Shown: positions 50,937 through 60,986 of the stretch, piece after piece
How the letters are laid out: each line of letters opens with the position of its first letter
Numbering within the stretch: the stretch's first letter is position 1
DNA from: Halobacillus litoralis
GTDB taxonomy: Bacteria > Bacillota > Bacilli > Bacillales > Halobacillaceae
Assembly (NCBI RefSeq): GCF_004101865.1
Contig: NZ_CP026118.1
Location: 2,869,001-2,933,000, forward strand
Direction: 5' to 3'
DNA length: 64,000 nt
Position numbers and translations under genes: made by a program
Notes under the pieces: generated by a model
The model's input: only the letters and a program-made list of their open reading frames with translations
The model's database searches: none
Told to the model about the DNA's origin: nothing

Positions 50937-51440
50937 GTGAAAAAGATGTATAAAAAAGTTATCTATGCTTTATTACCGATATGTGTGATGGGGTTGATTT
51001 TCATCGCATCCTCGCAACCCTATGAGCAGCAAGACCTACGTCCTGCTATGAATCTCTATTTACCTTTAGATTTTCTGAAGCCTGTATTAGAACCGATTTC
51101 TGTTACATACAAAGGAGAGCTGATCAGCGTAGCTACCCGTGGTGTCGATGGTATGATCGAGTTTTTCATCAGGAAGGCAGCCCATGTGACGGTGTTTTTC
51201 TTGTTGATGGTGACCACTTACCTCGCTTTTGAAAAAAATACGAGCTGGAGATTCCAGGTCAAGCTGTTTGTCTCGTTCCTGATCACGGTTATTTACGCCG
51301 GGTTTGATGAATACCACCAGTCTTTGACGCCGAATCGGACGCCTTACATAGGAGATGTGGTGTTGGATAGTATAGGGGGACTTCTCGGGTGTTCACTCAT
51401 TGTCTTTCTCTATTGTAAAGGCTCTGTTAAATTCCCCTGA
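50937..51440 (+). CDS. VanZ-family membrane protein
   Basis: 167 residues from GTG 50937 (ATG 50946 is an alternative; the SD is weak). Four hydrophobic helices: VIYALLPICVMGLIFIASS, AAHVTVFFLLMVTTYLAF, KLFVSFLITVIYAGFDEYHQ and VVLDSIGGLLGCSLIVFLYC. FIRKAAHVTVFF and FDEYHQSLTPNRTPYIGDVVLD are VanZ-like signatures. VanZ proteins are linked to glycopeptide tolerance, with unknown biochemistry. The last codons (CKGSVKFP and stop) are written by the end of repeat D (GGCTCTGTTAAATTCCCC), so the native C-terminus may have been replaced. Confidence 0.82.
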   Translation: MKKMYKKVIYALLPICVMGLIFIASSQPYEQQDLRPAMNLYLPLDFLKPVLEPISVTYKGELISVATRGVDGMIEFFIRKAAHVTVFFLLMVTTYLAFEKNTSWRFQVKLFVSFLITVIYAGFDEYHQSLTPNRTPYIGDVVLDSIGGLLGCSLIVFLYCKGSVKFP

Positions 51441-52353
51441 AAAACACTTTTCAATCTAGTGGAATTGTTAAAGTTTGTTGTTACTTCTCACGAATCGCAT
51501 GTCGTTGGATGCTTGCCGCGGGCACGGCCTCAGCTAACTTGGTCAAGAACCCCCCTTGACCAAGTGGATCTTCGGCTCGTGCTGTTCCCGCAGGCGTCAC
51601 CACCGAACGCTCCTCGTGGAAGCAATGAGTCCTATCTAAAAAGAGTGATTTTCTTTGATTAAGAAATCACACGGAAGATCGTCCCGAGTCTGAATGGGAC
51701 TATATGGCACCGAGACCACTGAGAAGCCGTTTCTAATCCAGAGGGGCTATTATCGTTTGTTGTTGCTTCTCACGAATCGCATGTCGGCGGATGCTTGCCG
51801 CGGGCACGGCCTCAGCTAACTTGGTCAAGAAAACCACTTGACGAAGTGGATCTTCGGCTCGCGCTGTTCCCGCAGGCGTCACCACCGAACGCTCCTCGTA
51901 GAAGCAACGAGTCCTATCTAAAAGAGTGATTTTCTTTGATTTATAAATGTCTTATCGAAATAAAGAAGATGAGTTGAAAACTATAAAATCGTCCTGGCTG
52001 GTCTTTCTTTGATGCATAACTCAGAAAGTTGCAGTTTTTCAGTAGCTTCCTCGAGCTAATGCTCTGTGGGTCTTGCCAGCCAACCATACGATTAGGAAGA
52101 TTCTCGAAACTACATCTCAAGGGAAGCATTCATGGAGGAAACCCTGTAATTAAGCGTAAGATGTTTGATTCTCACTCACATATGTCAGTATTTTTCTGAA
52201 CGAATTTCGAGAAAAACATATAGCAAGGGGGCGGCGGGGAAAGCGAAGCATCCCCCATTACCTCAATGAGTAAGTTGAAACTGCCGGATAGCATACAGTT
52301 CGATTTCGAGATGCTTGATATGGCTAAGGGGCGGAGGGAAACGGTGAGACTCC
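51423..52353. repeat. Composite repeat element D, left part
   Basis: Begins with the end sequence GGCTCTGTTAAATTCC and holds two direct copies of a 185-base block (51474-51661 and 51760-51944, CTTCTCACGAATCGCATGTC to AAAGAGTGATTTTCTTTGAT), each the reverse complement of part of element C. Then a GGAAAGCGAAGCATCCCCCA block and the CCGGATAGCATACAGTTCGA to GGGAAACGGTGAGACTCC stretch, as in element B. At about 52354 the repeat is broken by the IS110 element. No genes. Confidence 0.75.
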
Positions 52354-54093
52354 CTCCGGAAAAGTTGATACATCAAGGGTTATAAGGTGTTTTTATTAAT
52401 TGAAAATTTTTTTATGATCCATAGACACAATAGGATATTCCTTTTATTCAAAATAAAGGCATTTATGGTTACGCGTAGCGTTTCCTAATTGGCTTAGGGT
52501 TTGGTTTTTGTATAAAGCGATGCACCCTGGATCTCTGCTTTCTTATGAGGACGTACCCTCCCATGACTCTTGGCGTCGTGCGCCCACATTCCTTCGTTCG
52601 GTCTCATCATAAGACAGAGGCCGGCCTATTTCTCCTGTATGGACTCGTAGTCTCCCGTCTCGCCTGGCGCCAGCTTCTCCATGTCATCTTATGAATTCGA
52701 TAAATGGTGGTTCACGCAGCCTGTTTGAGGCAGTGGAGATCCTGTTTCATGCGGTCCTCATTGAAATAAACCTGGTGATTCGATAAACCAAAAAAGATTT
52801 TTAAGAGTTTCCCACAAAGGACAACCATAGCTTCCTTTTTCTTCAAAGGATTATTGGAGCGAGTAATATAGTATTGATACAATTCCTGAAATGCGCCGTT
52901 ATTCTGAATCAAAGGCAAAATAGCACGATATAGAAGGCTTCTGAGACGTTTCCTCCCACGTTTGGAAATTCCCTTCGCTCCTTCGTGCTTTCCGGAAGAG
53001 TTCTCACGCAGTGTTAACCCCGCTAATTTAATCAGTTGGCGTGGGTGTTTGTACTGCTTGAGAGACCCGGTTTCCGCCAGTAAATCACTGACCGTGTTCT
53101 TCCCAATACCCGGAATGGAAATAAGGTGTTCGTATTCCTCAAGCTGAGAAGCCAGTTCATTCAATCGTGTATCGATCTCTTCTAAGCGACGTTCGATAAG
53201 AAGAAATTGGTCGACAAGAGTGGCGATTTCAAAGTGTGCCATCTCTGCCCCTTTCGTAAGTCCAATGGATTTTTCAGCTACATGCTTCATGTCTCGTATA
53301 GTTTTCTTCGCTGGGGAATTTACGCCTGCCTTTTCTTTATAGATCAGGGCCAGTTCTTCTACTTCTTGATGGATAAGTTCTTGCGGCAGTGGGGTGTGCT
53401 TCAATATCGCACAGGCCAATTGTCCAAAGCCTTTAATAACCGCTTTAAATTCCGGGAAATACTGGTCTAACCATCCCGTCATCTGGTTTTTCAAACGTGC
53501 GTGTTCCTCTTTGAGTTTCCATCTCATGCACGAACCGTTTCTCAGTTCAGCTTCCACCCCATCTGGAATCCTGGGGTAGCTGAAATGGCCATTACCCATG
53601 AGCTTCCCAATGACACGCGCATCTTTTTGATCATTTTTCGTTTGAAGGTTATCATCAAACTCTTTCGTTCTCTTTACATGCATGGGATTGACGACCACGA
53701 AGGGAATATCCGACTCCATCAGGAAGGAAGCGAAATTCATCCAGTAATGACCGGTGGGTTCAAACCCAACCAGTACGCTGCTCTTCTTGTGTCGTTGGAG
53801 CCATTCATCCACGTTTTCGCGAAAGCTTTCAAACCCTTCCAAGCTTTGATTAAAGCCAAGGGGACGTTGGAGTTCGCGTCCGCGATCGTCCAAAGCGCAT
53901 GCATAGTGCTTCTTCTTAGCGATATCAATACCGATCACAAGGGAGTCTTCGGTGATTTGATTAATTTTGTTATTCCTATTATGATTCAAGAGGAGTCCTC
54001 CTTTTGATGTTTGTATTTGGTTGTACAAATGCATCATAACGGAGGGCTTTTTTTTATACAAGAACCTCTTTACTAAATCCCACAGGAATCTCC
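52354..54093. mobile_element. IS110-family insertion sequence inside repeat D
   Basis: Comparison with intact elements B and C shows GAGACTCC at 52346-52353 resumed by CTCCTGTGGGATTAG at 54090, so about 1.74 kb is inserted with CTCC present on both sides. There are no long terminal inverted repeats, as usual for IS110. It carries one transposase gene on the minus strand and, downstream of it, about 350 bp of non-coding DNA (52354-52711), the place where IS1111-group elements encode their target-guiding bridge (seek) RNA. Exact ends are uncertain by a few bases. Confidence 0.7.
52712..53989 (-). CDS. IS110-family transposase
   Basis: TTG start at 53989 behind AAAGGAGGACTCCTC; 425 residues, full length. 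N-terminal RuvC-like DEDD domain: VIGIDIAKKKHYACALD (Asp), VLVGFEPTGHYWMNF (Glu), TKNDQKDARVIGKLM (Asp pair). C-terminal Tnp20 domain: HLISIPGIGKNTVSDLLAET, RQLIKLAGLTLRENSSGK, ISKRGRKRLRSLLYRAI with the nucleophile-serine helix region. It should be catalytically complete, because no frameshift or stop is seen. It cuts and joins DNA under guidance of an RNA from the same element. Confidence 0.93.
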   Translation of the reverse strand: MNHNRNNKINQITEDSLVIGIDIAKKKHYACALDDRGRELQRPLGFNQSLEGFESFRENVDEWLQRHKKSSVLVGFEPTGHYWMNFASFLMESDIPFVVVNPMHVKRTKEFDDNLQTKNDQKDARVIGKLMGNGHFSYPRIPDGVEAELRNGSCMRWKLKEEHARLKNQMTGWLDQYFPEFKAVIKGFGQLACAILKHTPLPQELIHQEVEELALIYKEKAGVNSPAKKTIRDMKHVAEKSIGLTKGAEMAHFEIATLVDQFLLIERRLEEIDTRLNELASQLEEYEHLISIPGIGKNTVSDLLAETGSLKQYKHPRQLIKLAGLTLRENSSGKHEGAKGISKRGRKRLRSLLYRAILPLIQNNGAFQELYQYYITRSNNPLKKKEAMVVLCGKLLKIFFGLSNHQVYFNEDRMKQDLHCLKQAA

Positions 54094-54290
54094 TGTGGGA
54101 TTAGCGTGACAGGTGAGACCCCGCAAGGCAAAGCCTGAGGAGGCTCAGCGCGCGCCCCACGGAAAGCGATCCGTTTCCTGTAGCTCCTAAAAGCTCCATA
54201 ACATCTCGAAATCGAGTCTTACGCAATCCTGCCATATAACTGAATAACTCTCATATGAAAAATCAACTACCTTTAACAAAGCCATTGGAA
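54094..54290. repeat. Composite repeat element D, right part
   Basis: CTGTGGGATTAGCGTGACAG to CTACCTTTAACAAAGCC, the same sequence as the right end of element B (about 10800-10999) with few differences. It restores the second end of element D after the IS110 insertion. No gene. Confidence 0.75.
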
Positions 54291-54294
54291 AATA

Positions 54295-54339
54295 GAAAAA
54301 GGATCAGCGGAAGATTGATCTTCCGCTGATCCTTTTTTC
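54295..54339. terminator. Terminator of the thr operon
   Basis: GAAAAAGGATCAGCGGAAGA and TCTTCCGCTGATCCTTTTTTC pair over 20 bp with loop TTGA. A-rich and T-rich flanks allow termination in both directions; the main user is hom-thrC-thrB on the minus strand. Confidence 0.88.
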
Positions 54340-54361
54340 TTTTATATTTCAAACCTTAATA

Positions 54362-55270
54362 TCAGCACATTTTCTTCTGAAAAGTCTCCGCCCCGGTAAG
54401 GTGCACCTGCAATGGTTCGACTAGATAAGAGGGAAGCACACCTTTCAGTCTACTTTCTTTTGCTGCTGACCATTCATCGAAAACAGCGACCATCGTCGGT
54501 CCTGCTCCACTGATGTAGTGACCAAGCGAGCCTTCGTATTCAAGTGCTTCCGTAACATCTGAAAAACCAGGGATCAAAGCTTGGCGGTAGGGCTGATGCC
54601 ATCGGTCGCTTTTCATCATCTTACCAGCGAGCACCCAATCTTTCGTGGCAAGGGCAGCGATCAAAACATTGGCACTGCCGCTGTTGTTGACGGCTTGTTT
54701 ATAATCGATTTCTGTGGGCAGAAGACCACGGGCCTTTTCTGTTTCTAAATGATAGCTCGGCACAATCGCAAGCCAAGTCAACCCATCTAATCCTTCGGTG
54801 AAGTGGACGTAATCCAAGTGGTCTCCATCATAGTTGGAGACCATGATGCCACCGTAAATGGCAGGTCCGACATTATCCGGATGACCTTCGATTTCACAGG
54901 CGATTTTGAATTTGTCATATTTCGTAAGCTTTAAATTCAATAATTGATCCGCCAGTTCTATCCCACCGACAACAGCGGTAGATGAGCTTCCAAGCCCGCG
55001 GGCGATCGGCACATCATTGGTCAGCTCCACATGAGTGGGAGGCAGGGTCTCATAACCGAATGCCTCCGCTGTCTGAAGCGCCGTTTTATAGATCAGATTA
55101 CTTTTCCCTGAAGGAATGTAGGGCTGGTCCTCCACAGGAACGGAAAAAAACCAATCCTCACCAGGCTGGCAGTCGAGGGTGACGAATTTTGAAAGGGCGA
55201 TGCCGACAGAATCAAATCCAGGACCTAAGTTTGCTGAGGTCGCAGGCACCCGGATTTGAAAGCCGCTCAT
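54362..55270 (-). CDS. thrB: Homoserine kinase
   Basis: 302 residues, a GHMP kinase: [20 protein letters not shown], the ATP loop [20 protein letters not shown] (about residues 85-104), and [17 protein letters not shown] near the end. It phosphorylates L-homoserine to O-phosphohomoserine for threonine synthase. Its start overlaps thrC by 4 bases. Last gene of hom-thrC-thrB. Confidence 0.95.
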   Translation of the reverse strand: MSGFQIRVPATSANLGPGFDSVGIALSKFVTLDCQPGEDWFFSVPVEDQPYIPSGKSNLIYKTALQTAEAFGYETLPPTHVELTNDVPIARGLGSSSTAVVGGIELADQLLNLKLTKYDKFKIACEIEGHPDNVGPAIYGGIMVSNYDGDHLDYVHFTEGLDGLTWLAIVPSYHLETEKARGLLPTEIDYKQAVNNSGSANVLIAALATKDWVLAGKMMKSDRWHQPYRQALIPGFSDVTEALEYEGSLGHYISGAGPTMVAVFDEWSAAKESRLKGVLPSYLVEPLQVHLTGAETFQKKMC

Positions 55271-56322
55271 GATTGAACTCCTGTTACCAGGGAAGCGAAC
55301 TTGTCATAATCATTTTCAATTTTCGTCGGTTTGACAGGACTCTGTTCCATGGCTGTTGTCGGATCTTTTAATCCGTTTCCGGTGAGGACGTGGACGATTT
55401 TAGAACCTTGCGGGATCGTGCCATCCTTCACTTTTTTGATCATACCAGCAATGGAAGCGCAGGAAGCGGGTTCTGCGAATACTCCTTCCTTTTCAGCTAG
55501 CAGCTGGTAAGCCTGGACGATTTCTTCATCTGTTACTTCATCGATCAGCCCCTGTGACTCCTGCTTCACGACAAGTGCTTGATCCCAGCTCGCCGGGTTA
55601 CCGATGCGGATTGCTGTCGCCAGTGTTTCGGGATCTTCAAACACCCGGTTGTGGACGATGGCCGCTGCACCGCTTGATTCAAAGCCCATCATTTTAGGCA
55701 GGCCATAGCCATGGCGCTCATGATATTCTTTGAAGCCTTTCCAGTAAGCTGAAATGTTTCCGGCGTTGCCGACAGGGATACTGAGTATGTCAGGAGCTTC
55801 TCCTAGTTCATCACAAACTTCGAAAGCAGCTGTCTTTTGTCCTTCGATCCGGTAAGGATTCACAGAATTCACTAATGTGACCGGTTCACTTTCCGCAATT
55901 TTACGTACCATTCTCAAGGCGTCATCGAAGTTTCCTTTGATGGCGTAAATTTCAGCACCATACATGACGGCTTGCGCAAGTTTGCCTTCTGCAATTTTTC
56001 CATGTGGTATAACGACGATGCAGCGCAACCCTGCGCGGGCAGCGAAGGCAGCAGCCGAAGCGGAAGTGTTGCCGGTCGACGCACAAATGACAGCTTCCGA
56101 ACCTTCTTCAATCGCTTTAGCCATCGCCATCACCATACCGCGGTCTTTGAACGATCCCGTTGGATTGGCCCCTTCGATTTTCACATATCCTTCGATACCG
56201 AGGTCTTGGGAGATCGTCGGAATCGGCAGGAGAGGGGTGTTTCCTTCATGTAATGTCAGACGTGGTGTTTTTTCATTAACCGGTAAAAACTCACCATAAT
56301 GGTGAATCAGCCCTTTCCACAT
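55267..56322 (-). CDS. thrC: Threonine synthase
   Basis: 351 residues, a PLP enzyme of the short Bacillus type. [20 protein letters not shown] contains the PLP lysine, [20 protein letters not shown] the substrate loop, and [16 protein letters not shown] the Gly-rich phosphate-binding loop. It converts O-phosphohomoserine to threonine. One base separates it from hom, and it overlaps thrB. Confidence 0.95.
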   Translation of the reverse strand: MWKGLIHHYGEFLPVNEKTPRLTLHEGNTPLLPIPTISQDLGIEGYVKIEGANPTGSFKDRGMVMAMAKAIEEGSEAVICASTGNTSASAAAFAARAGLRCIVVIPHGKIAEGKLAQAVMYGAEIYAIKGNFDDALRMVRKIAESEPVTLVNSVNPYRIEGQKTAAFEVCDELGEAPDILSIPVGNAGNISAYWKGFKEYHERHGYGLPKMMGFESSGAAAIVHNRVFEDPETLATAIRIGNPASWDQALVVKQESQGLIDEVTDEEIVQAYQLLAEKEGVFAEPASCASIAGMIKKVKDGTIPQGSKIVHVLTGNGLKDPTTAMEQSPVKPTKIENDYDKFASLVTGVQS

Positions 56323-56323
56323 C

Positions 56324-57616
56324 TCATTCGCCTCCTTCTACTCGGAATATGCTGTCGATACTGCGTACGGATGTTAGTGACTCAAGGTCCTGACGTGCTT
56401 TTTCAAAATCTTCCTCACTCACTCGATGTGTGACCAACATCAATTCGCGTTCACCTTCCTGCTCGGTGGGCCGCTGGATGAACTGATCGAAGGAAATATC
56501 ATACTCTGCAAAAATGTTCGTCAAATCATTTAACATGCCTGCTTGATCATCAACATGGAGACGGATATATTTCTTTGTCAGCTGTTCTTTTTTGGTTTTG
56601 ACCTGTTTAGGGAACTGTGGTTGGACATAAGCTGTCCCTGTCGTTCCTAAACGAATGTTCTTCAGTACGGCGATAAGATCGGCAACAATCGCTGTCGCTG
56701 TCGGCAGCTTTCCTGCCCCAGGACCGTAAAACATCGTTTCCCCGACGGCGTCTCCATGGACATAGACCGCGTTGTATTCATCATTGACTGAAGAAAGCGG
56801 GTGCTGGATCGGCAGCAACGTCGGTTCTACGCTGACAGACACACCGTTGTGATCGTTCTCAGCAATGCCGATCAGTTTGATGCGGTAACCCAATTCTTCC
56901 GCATAAGTGATGTCATCGGAAGAGATTCCCCGAATGCCTTTAATATCGACATCCTCTAAACTGTAAGGCATGGAAAAACCGAGGATCGAAAGGATCGTCA
57001 TTTTTCTGGCCGCGTCCAGACCGTCGACATCTGCTGTCGGATCTGCCTCAGCAAAACCTAAGTCCTGAGCTTCTTTTAAAACACTGTCAAAATCGACGCC
57101 ATCCTGGGCCATCTTCGTCATGATATAGTTTGTCGTACCATTGACGATCCCCATCATCTTACGGATCCGATCAGACGAAAGCCCATCCATGATGGAACGG
57201 ATGATCGGAATGCCTCCGGCGACACTTGCTTCATAATAGAGATCGCATTTGTGTTTTTGACAAGCTTCGAAAAGCTGTTCACCATGCTGGGCGACTAAAT
57301 CCTTGTTGGCTGTGACAATATGTTTTCCATGTTCAATCGCTTCTAATAATATGGTTAATGTGTGATCGATCCCACCCATTACCTCTACGATGACGTCAAT
57401 CTCTGGATCTCTCGTAATATCTTCAGAGCGATCCGTCAACTGGGTATCAGCCGGGAGTTCGCGCGGTTTCGACAAATCATTGACAAGCACTGATTTAATC
57501 GTGACGTCGCACCCTGTTTTATGTTCAATGCGTTCCTTATGATCGCGAAGGATTTCAATGACTCCGCTTCCGACCGTTCCTAATCCTAGTAGTCCTACGG
57601 TAATGGTATTTTTCAT
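56324..57616 (-). CDS. hom: Homoserine dehydrogenase
   Basis: 430 residues. N-terminal NAD(P) site [16 protein letters not shown], central [34 protein letters not shown] with the catalytic Lys region, [16 protein letters not shown] and [15 protein letters not shown]; a C-terminal ACT domain ([20 protein letters not shown], about 350-430) gives feedback inhibition by threonine. It reduces aspartate semialdehyde to homoserine. First gene of the operon; SD AGGAGTGTGAACG. Up to 57985 lies an AT-rich gap with no gene. Confidence 0.96.
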   Translation of the reverse strand: MKNTITVGLLGLGTVGSGVIEILRDHKERIEHKTGCDVTIKSVLVNDLSKPRELPADTQLTDRSEDITRDPEIDVIVEVMGGIDHTLTILLEAIEHGKHIVTANKDLVAQHGEQLFEACQKHKCDLYYEASVAGGIPIIRSIMDGLSSDRIRKMMGIVNGTTNYIMTKMAQDGVDFDSVLKEAQDLGFAEADPTADVDGLDAARKMTILSILGFSMPYSLEDVDIKGIRGISSDDITYAEELGYRIKLIGIAENDHNGVSVSVEPTLLPIQHPLSSVNDEYNAVYVHGDAVGETMFYGPGAGKLPTATAIVADLIAVLKNIRLGTTGTAYVQPQFPKQVKTKKEQLTKKYIRLHVDDQAGMLNDLTNIFAEYDISFDQFIQRPTEQEGERELMLVTHRVSEEDFEKARQDLESLTSVRSIDSIFRVEGGE

Positions 57617-57985
57617 CGTTCACACTCCTGTCCACTTGAAATATACATGCTTCTTTATATAAAGGACATTGTAACGGAAAGGGGATCATTGTACAAGAGT
57701 GAATTATCCGACTATTCCAATTAAATATAATATTCCGTGAAGAAATGAGCATCCTTGAAAAATATTAAGGAAGTGAATTTGCCTTTTAGAATGAACAAAG
57801 TGCAAAAACTTTAGATTCAGAACTTGAAATAAAGGAAAATAGATGGTTTGTCAGGAATTCGACATAAAATTCTAATAAATTCTCTTTTTTAATAAAAAAA
57901 GGATAACTTGACGAATAATGGAAGATAGATTATAAATAATTTGTGACAAAAGAACCATAATATGTAAATGAGGAGGTCGAGGAGG
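57617..57985. other. Gene-free AT-rich intergenic region
   Basis: About 370 bases between the divergent hom and the 79-residue gene. Very AT-rich. It should carry the hom promoter on the minus strand, but no -35/-10 pair, hairpin or repeat could be chosen with confidence. Confidence 0.4.
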
Positions 57986-58225
57986 ATGAAAATTGGTATA
58001 GGTCCACTGCCAGGTCCACTTCGTAAATATGAACCGATGATTAAGGAAGTAATCTGGGATTTGGGTGTGACGGGGAAAACGGATGAGTTTGTCCGGGAGG
58101 GGAAAGTGGCTATTTATAACATTGAAAATGAATTATATTCAAAAATGAATGAAGCAGCTAAAGATACATTTGTTTACAGGAGCATCAAAAACCATCTTCT
58201 AAAATTCATCGTCGTTCAAGTGTAG
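57986..58225 (+). CDS. Small hypothetical protein
   Basis: ATG 57986 lies 9 bases after GAGGAGG (a second AGGAGG abuts it). 79 residues beginning MKIGIGPLPGPLRKYEPMIK, then EVIWDLGVTGKTDEFVREGK and a C-terminal helix. No family recognised. It stands alone between the thr operon and the LacI gene. The next 180 bases have no SD-supported ORF. Confidence 0.5.
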   Translation: MKIGIGPLPGPLRKYEPMIKEVIWDLGVTGKTDEFVREGKVAIYNIENELYSKMNEAAKDTFVYRSIKNHLLKFIVVQV

Positions 58226-58414
58226 TAATAGTAATCATAGGGTTGATAAGCTCCCTGGGGACTTTTGTTTCTGGGGTTTTACATCTTTTGATATCTTCAA
58301 TTTCCCCCCCGATTACCATTCCATCATTTACCTTCTACTGTTTTAATCTCTGGACAAAACCCTATATTTTCACTACGATATGGTGTGAAAAGGATTCCAT
58401 GGAGGATGAAAGCA

Positions 58415-59404
58415 ATGACAACAATCAATGATATTGCCGAACTTGCAGGTGTCTCACGCACCACTGTTTCAAGAGCTTTGAACAATAGTGGGTATGTAAG
58501 TGAAGAAGCGAGAGACCGAATCATGAAGATCGTCGATGAAACAGGTTATATGCCGAGCCAATCTGCAAAATCACTGCGTACGAAACGCTCGGGCGTCATC
58601 GGCGTCATACTGCCTCGGCTCAGTACAGAAACATCAACTAGGGTAGTGAATGGCATCAATGAAACATTAGCCAAAGAAGGCTTTCAGATTCTGTTGACAG
58701 ATACAGAGCTTGATAAGAAAAAAGAAATCGAATACATCCGACTGCTGAAAAGCCGCCATGTTGATGGCATCATCCTGCTTGCGACGAATGTGAATGATGA
58801 GCTGATCGATACCATCCATCATACCGGCATCCCATTTTTAGCGATAGGACAAGACCTTCCCGGGGTCACTTCGCTCGTATATGAGGATTACCATGCCGCC
58901 AGTGATTTGACGAACATGCTGATTCACAAAGGTCATGAAAAGGTGGCATTCATCGGTGTGGATCCTGCAGATCCATCCGTCGGTCAGCAGCGGGAGCAAG
59001 CTTACCGTGACATGATGACAAGGAAAAACCTTACCATTAGGGAAGAGTGGGTCGATGAAGGGGACTTCAGCATCGAGTCAGGATACGAATCGATGAAACG
59101 CATCTTGAAAAACAGCAGAGATGACAAACCGACGGCTGTTTTTGCTGTTACCGACCGCATGGCGATCGGGGCGATGGAATATTTGAAGGAGCAAGGGTAT
59201 GCGATTCCAGCAGATATGGCTGTAGTCGGCATCGGGGCTTCAAATATGTCTAAGTATATCAGCCCATCACTTACAACCGTAGATTATTATAATAAAGATG
59301 CCGGCCGCAAAGCCGCTAAAATGCTATTGAGACAAATAAAGAAAGAAAATTCAGACGAAAAATTCGATCTTACCTATAGACTCATAATAAGGGATAGTGT
59401 ATAG
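58415..59404 (+). CDS. LacI-family regulator of the PTS gene
   Basis: ATG 58415 follows GGAGGATGAAAGC; 329 residues. Helix-turn-helix and hinge TTINDIAELAGVSRTTVSRA (residues 2-21), then the effector domain RSGVIGVILPRLSTETSTRV, VDGIILLATNVND, EKVAFIGVDPADPSVGQQRE, MAVVGIGASNMSKYISPSLT. It is next to a sucrose-type EIIBC gene, and two TGTAATCG operators flank its promoter region; the effector is probably sucrose-6-phosphate or fructose. Confidence 0.9.
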   Translation: MTTINDIAELAGVSRTTVSRALNNSGYVSEEARDRIMKIVDETGYMPSQSAKSLRTKRSGVIGVILPRLSTETSTRVVNGINETLAKEGFQILLTDTELDKKKEIEYIRLLKSRHVDGIILLATNVNDELIDTIHHTGIPFLAIGQDLPGVTSLVYEDYHAASDLTNMLIHKGHEKVAFIGVDPADPSVGQQREQAYRDMMTRKNLTIREEWVDEGDFSIESGYESMKRILKNSRDDKPTAVFAVTDRMAIGAMEYLKEQGYAIPADMAVVGIGASNMSKYISPSLTTVDYYNKDAGRKAAKMLLRQIKKENSDEKFDLTYRLIIRDSV

Positions 59405-59425
59405 TGCTAGTTGAAAGCGCAATCA

Positions 59426-59539
59426 TGTAATCGTTCACACATGGTTCATACAGACATAGCGAACCATTTTATTACAGCACTTATATTTACAAGATATACA
59501 CTATCTTCTTTTTTTTTGTGAAATGTGTAATCGATTACA
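59426..59539. promoter_or_regulatory. Two LacI-type operators 100 bp apart
   Basis: TGTAATCGTTCACA at 59426-59439 and the perfect palindrome TGTAATCGATTACA at 59526-59539. The centres are exactly 100 bp apart, so a looped repressor complex is possible. They lie between the LacI gene and the EIIBC gene, the second 37 bases before its start. Confidence 0.65.
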
Positions 59540-59575
59540 TGTGCATGATAAATTTAAGAAAGGAGAATGGATGAT

Positions 59576-60979
59576 ATGGCTGATAACTCACAAATTGCCA
59601 AACAGGTCATCGAAGCCGCTGGTGGACAGGAGAACATTTCTTCCGTGGCTCACTGTGCCACCCGCTTAAGGATCATGCTGCATGATAAAGAGAAGGCGGA
59701 TATTTCTGCGATTGAGGAGATCGATAAGGTCAAAGGTGCTTTTTATAACTCTGGACAATTGCAAGTGATCTTCGGAACAGGTACGGTCAACCGCATCTAT
59801 GAAGAAGTGACAAAGCAGGAGGTGCAAGGGGCTTCCAAGGCAGAAGTGAAGGAAGAAACGAAAAAACAAGGGAACGCCTTCCAACGCTGGATCAGGACAT
59901 TCGGGGATGTTTTCGTGCCGATCATCCCAGCCCTTGTAGCGACAGGACTGTTCATGGGGCTGCGCGGCCTCGTTACACAGCCTGAAATTTTAGCTTTGTT
60001 CGGATTGACTCCGGAAAGCATTCCGGAGAACTTCATTTTGTTTACACAAGTATTGACGGATACAGCATTCATCTTCCTGCCGGCCCTTGTCGCCTGGTCC
60101 ACATTCAAAGTGTTCGGGGGAAGCCCGATTCTTGGTATAGTCATCGGTCTCATGCTTGTTTCACCAGCTTTGCCGAACGCATGGGACATCGCAGGTGGAA
60201 GTGCAGAACCATTGACTTTCTTCGGATTCATCCCAGTTATCGGTTATCAGGGCTCTGTACTTCCGGCCTTTATTACGGGGATCGTCGGAGCTAAGTTAGA
60301 GAAAGGATTGAGGAAAAAGGTGCCTGAAGCCCTTGATCTGATTTTGACGCCATTCTTAGTCCTTTTGATTATGATTACTTTAGCATTATTCGTCATTGGA
60401 CCGGTTTTCCATATCGTTGAAAACGGAATCTTTGCAGGTACACGTGCTGTGCTTGAATTGCCACTAGGCTTGAGTGGACTGATCATCGGTGGGCTGCACC
60501 AGGTGATCGTAATCACAGGGGTGCATCACATCTTCAACCTCCTTGAAATCCAGTTGCTTGAGCGTGTGGGAGAAAATGCTTTCAACCCACTGATTACAGC
60601 TGCGATCGCTGCCCAGGGTGGTGCGGCACTGGCTGTCGGTATGAAGTCAAAAGCTAAGAAAATGAAAGCATTGGCTTTACCTTCCGCATTATCTGCATTT
60701 CTGGGGATTACTGAGCCGGCGATTTTCGGTGTCAACTTGCGTTATATGCGTCCGTTCATCATGGGATTGATCGGTGGAGCTGCCGGCGGTTTCTTCGCCT
60801 CCCTGACGAATATCGCGGCATCAGGTATGGCGATTACTGTCCTGCCAGGCTTCCTTCTCTATATCGGTGAGATGAGTTCATTCGTCCTCTACTTAGTGAC
60901 GAACCTGATCGCTATCGGAGTCGCCTTCGCTCTCACCTGGGCGTTCGGTTACACAGACAAAATGCTTGAAGACAAATAA
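59576..60979 (+). CDS. PTS sucrose-type EIIBC component
   Basis: ATG 59576 lies 10 bases after AAGGAG; the ATG at 59567 abuts it. 467 residues. EIIB domain 1-85 with the phosphocysteine in SSVAHCATRLRIML (Cys about residue 27), then an EIIC domain with about ten helices: PIIPALVATGLFMGLRGLV, GFIPVIGYQGSVLPAFITGI, GLHQVIVITGVHHIFNLLEI and LGITEPAIFGVNLRYMRPFI. The GITEPAIFGVN stretch is typical of the sucrose/trehalose/beta-glucoside class. No EIIA and no sucrose-6-phosphate hydrolase lie in the window. Confidence 0.92.
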   Translation: MADNSQIAKQVIEAAGGQENISSVAHCATRLRIMLHDKEKADISAIEEIDKVKGAFYNSGQLQVIFGTGTVNRIYEEVTKQEVQGASKAEVKEETKKQGNAFQRWIRTFGDVFVPIIPALVATGLFMGLRGLVTQPEILALFGLTPESIPENFILFTQVLTDTAFIFLPALVAWSTFKVFGGSPILGIVIGLMLVSPALPNAWDIAGGSAEPLTFFGFIPVIGYQGSVLPAFITGIVGAKLEKGLRKKVPEALDLILTPFLVLLIMITLALFVIGPVFHIVENGIFAGTRAVLELPLGLSGLIIGGLHQVIVITGVHHIFNLLEIQLLERVGENAFNPLITAAIAAQGGAALAVGMKSKAKKMKALALPSALSAFLGITEPAIFGVNLRYMRPFIMGLIGGAAGGFFASLTNIAASGMAITVLPGFLLYIGEMSSFVLYLVTNLIAIGVAFALTWAFGYTDKMLEDK

Positions 60980-60986
60980 GTTCTTC

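Noticed and set aside
51459..51662. 67-codon ORF before the IS110 element
   Set aside because: It lies within the duplicated repeat block, has no SD, and the second copy has no equal frame.
58243..58431. 62-codon hydrophobic ORF between the small protein and LacI
   Set aside because: No SD, and it overlaps the LacI leader; no conserved features.
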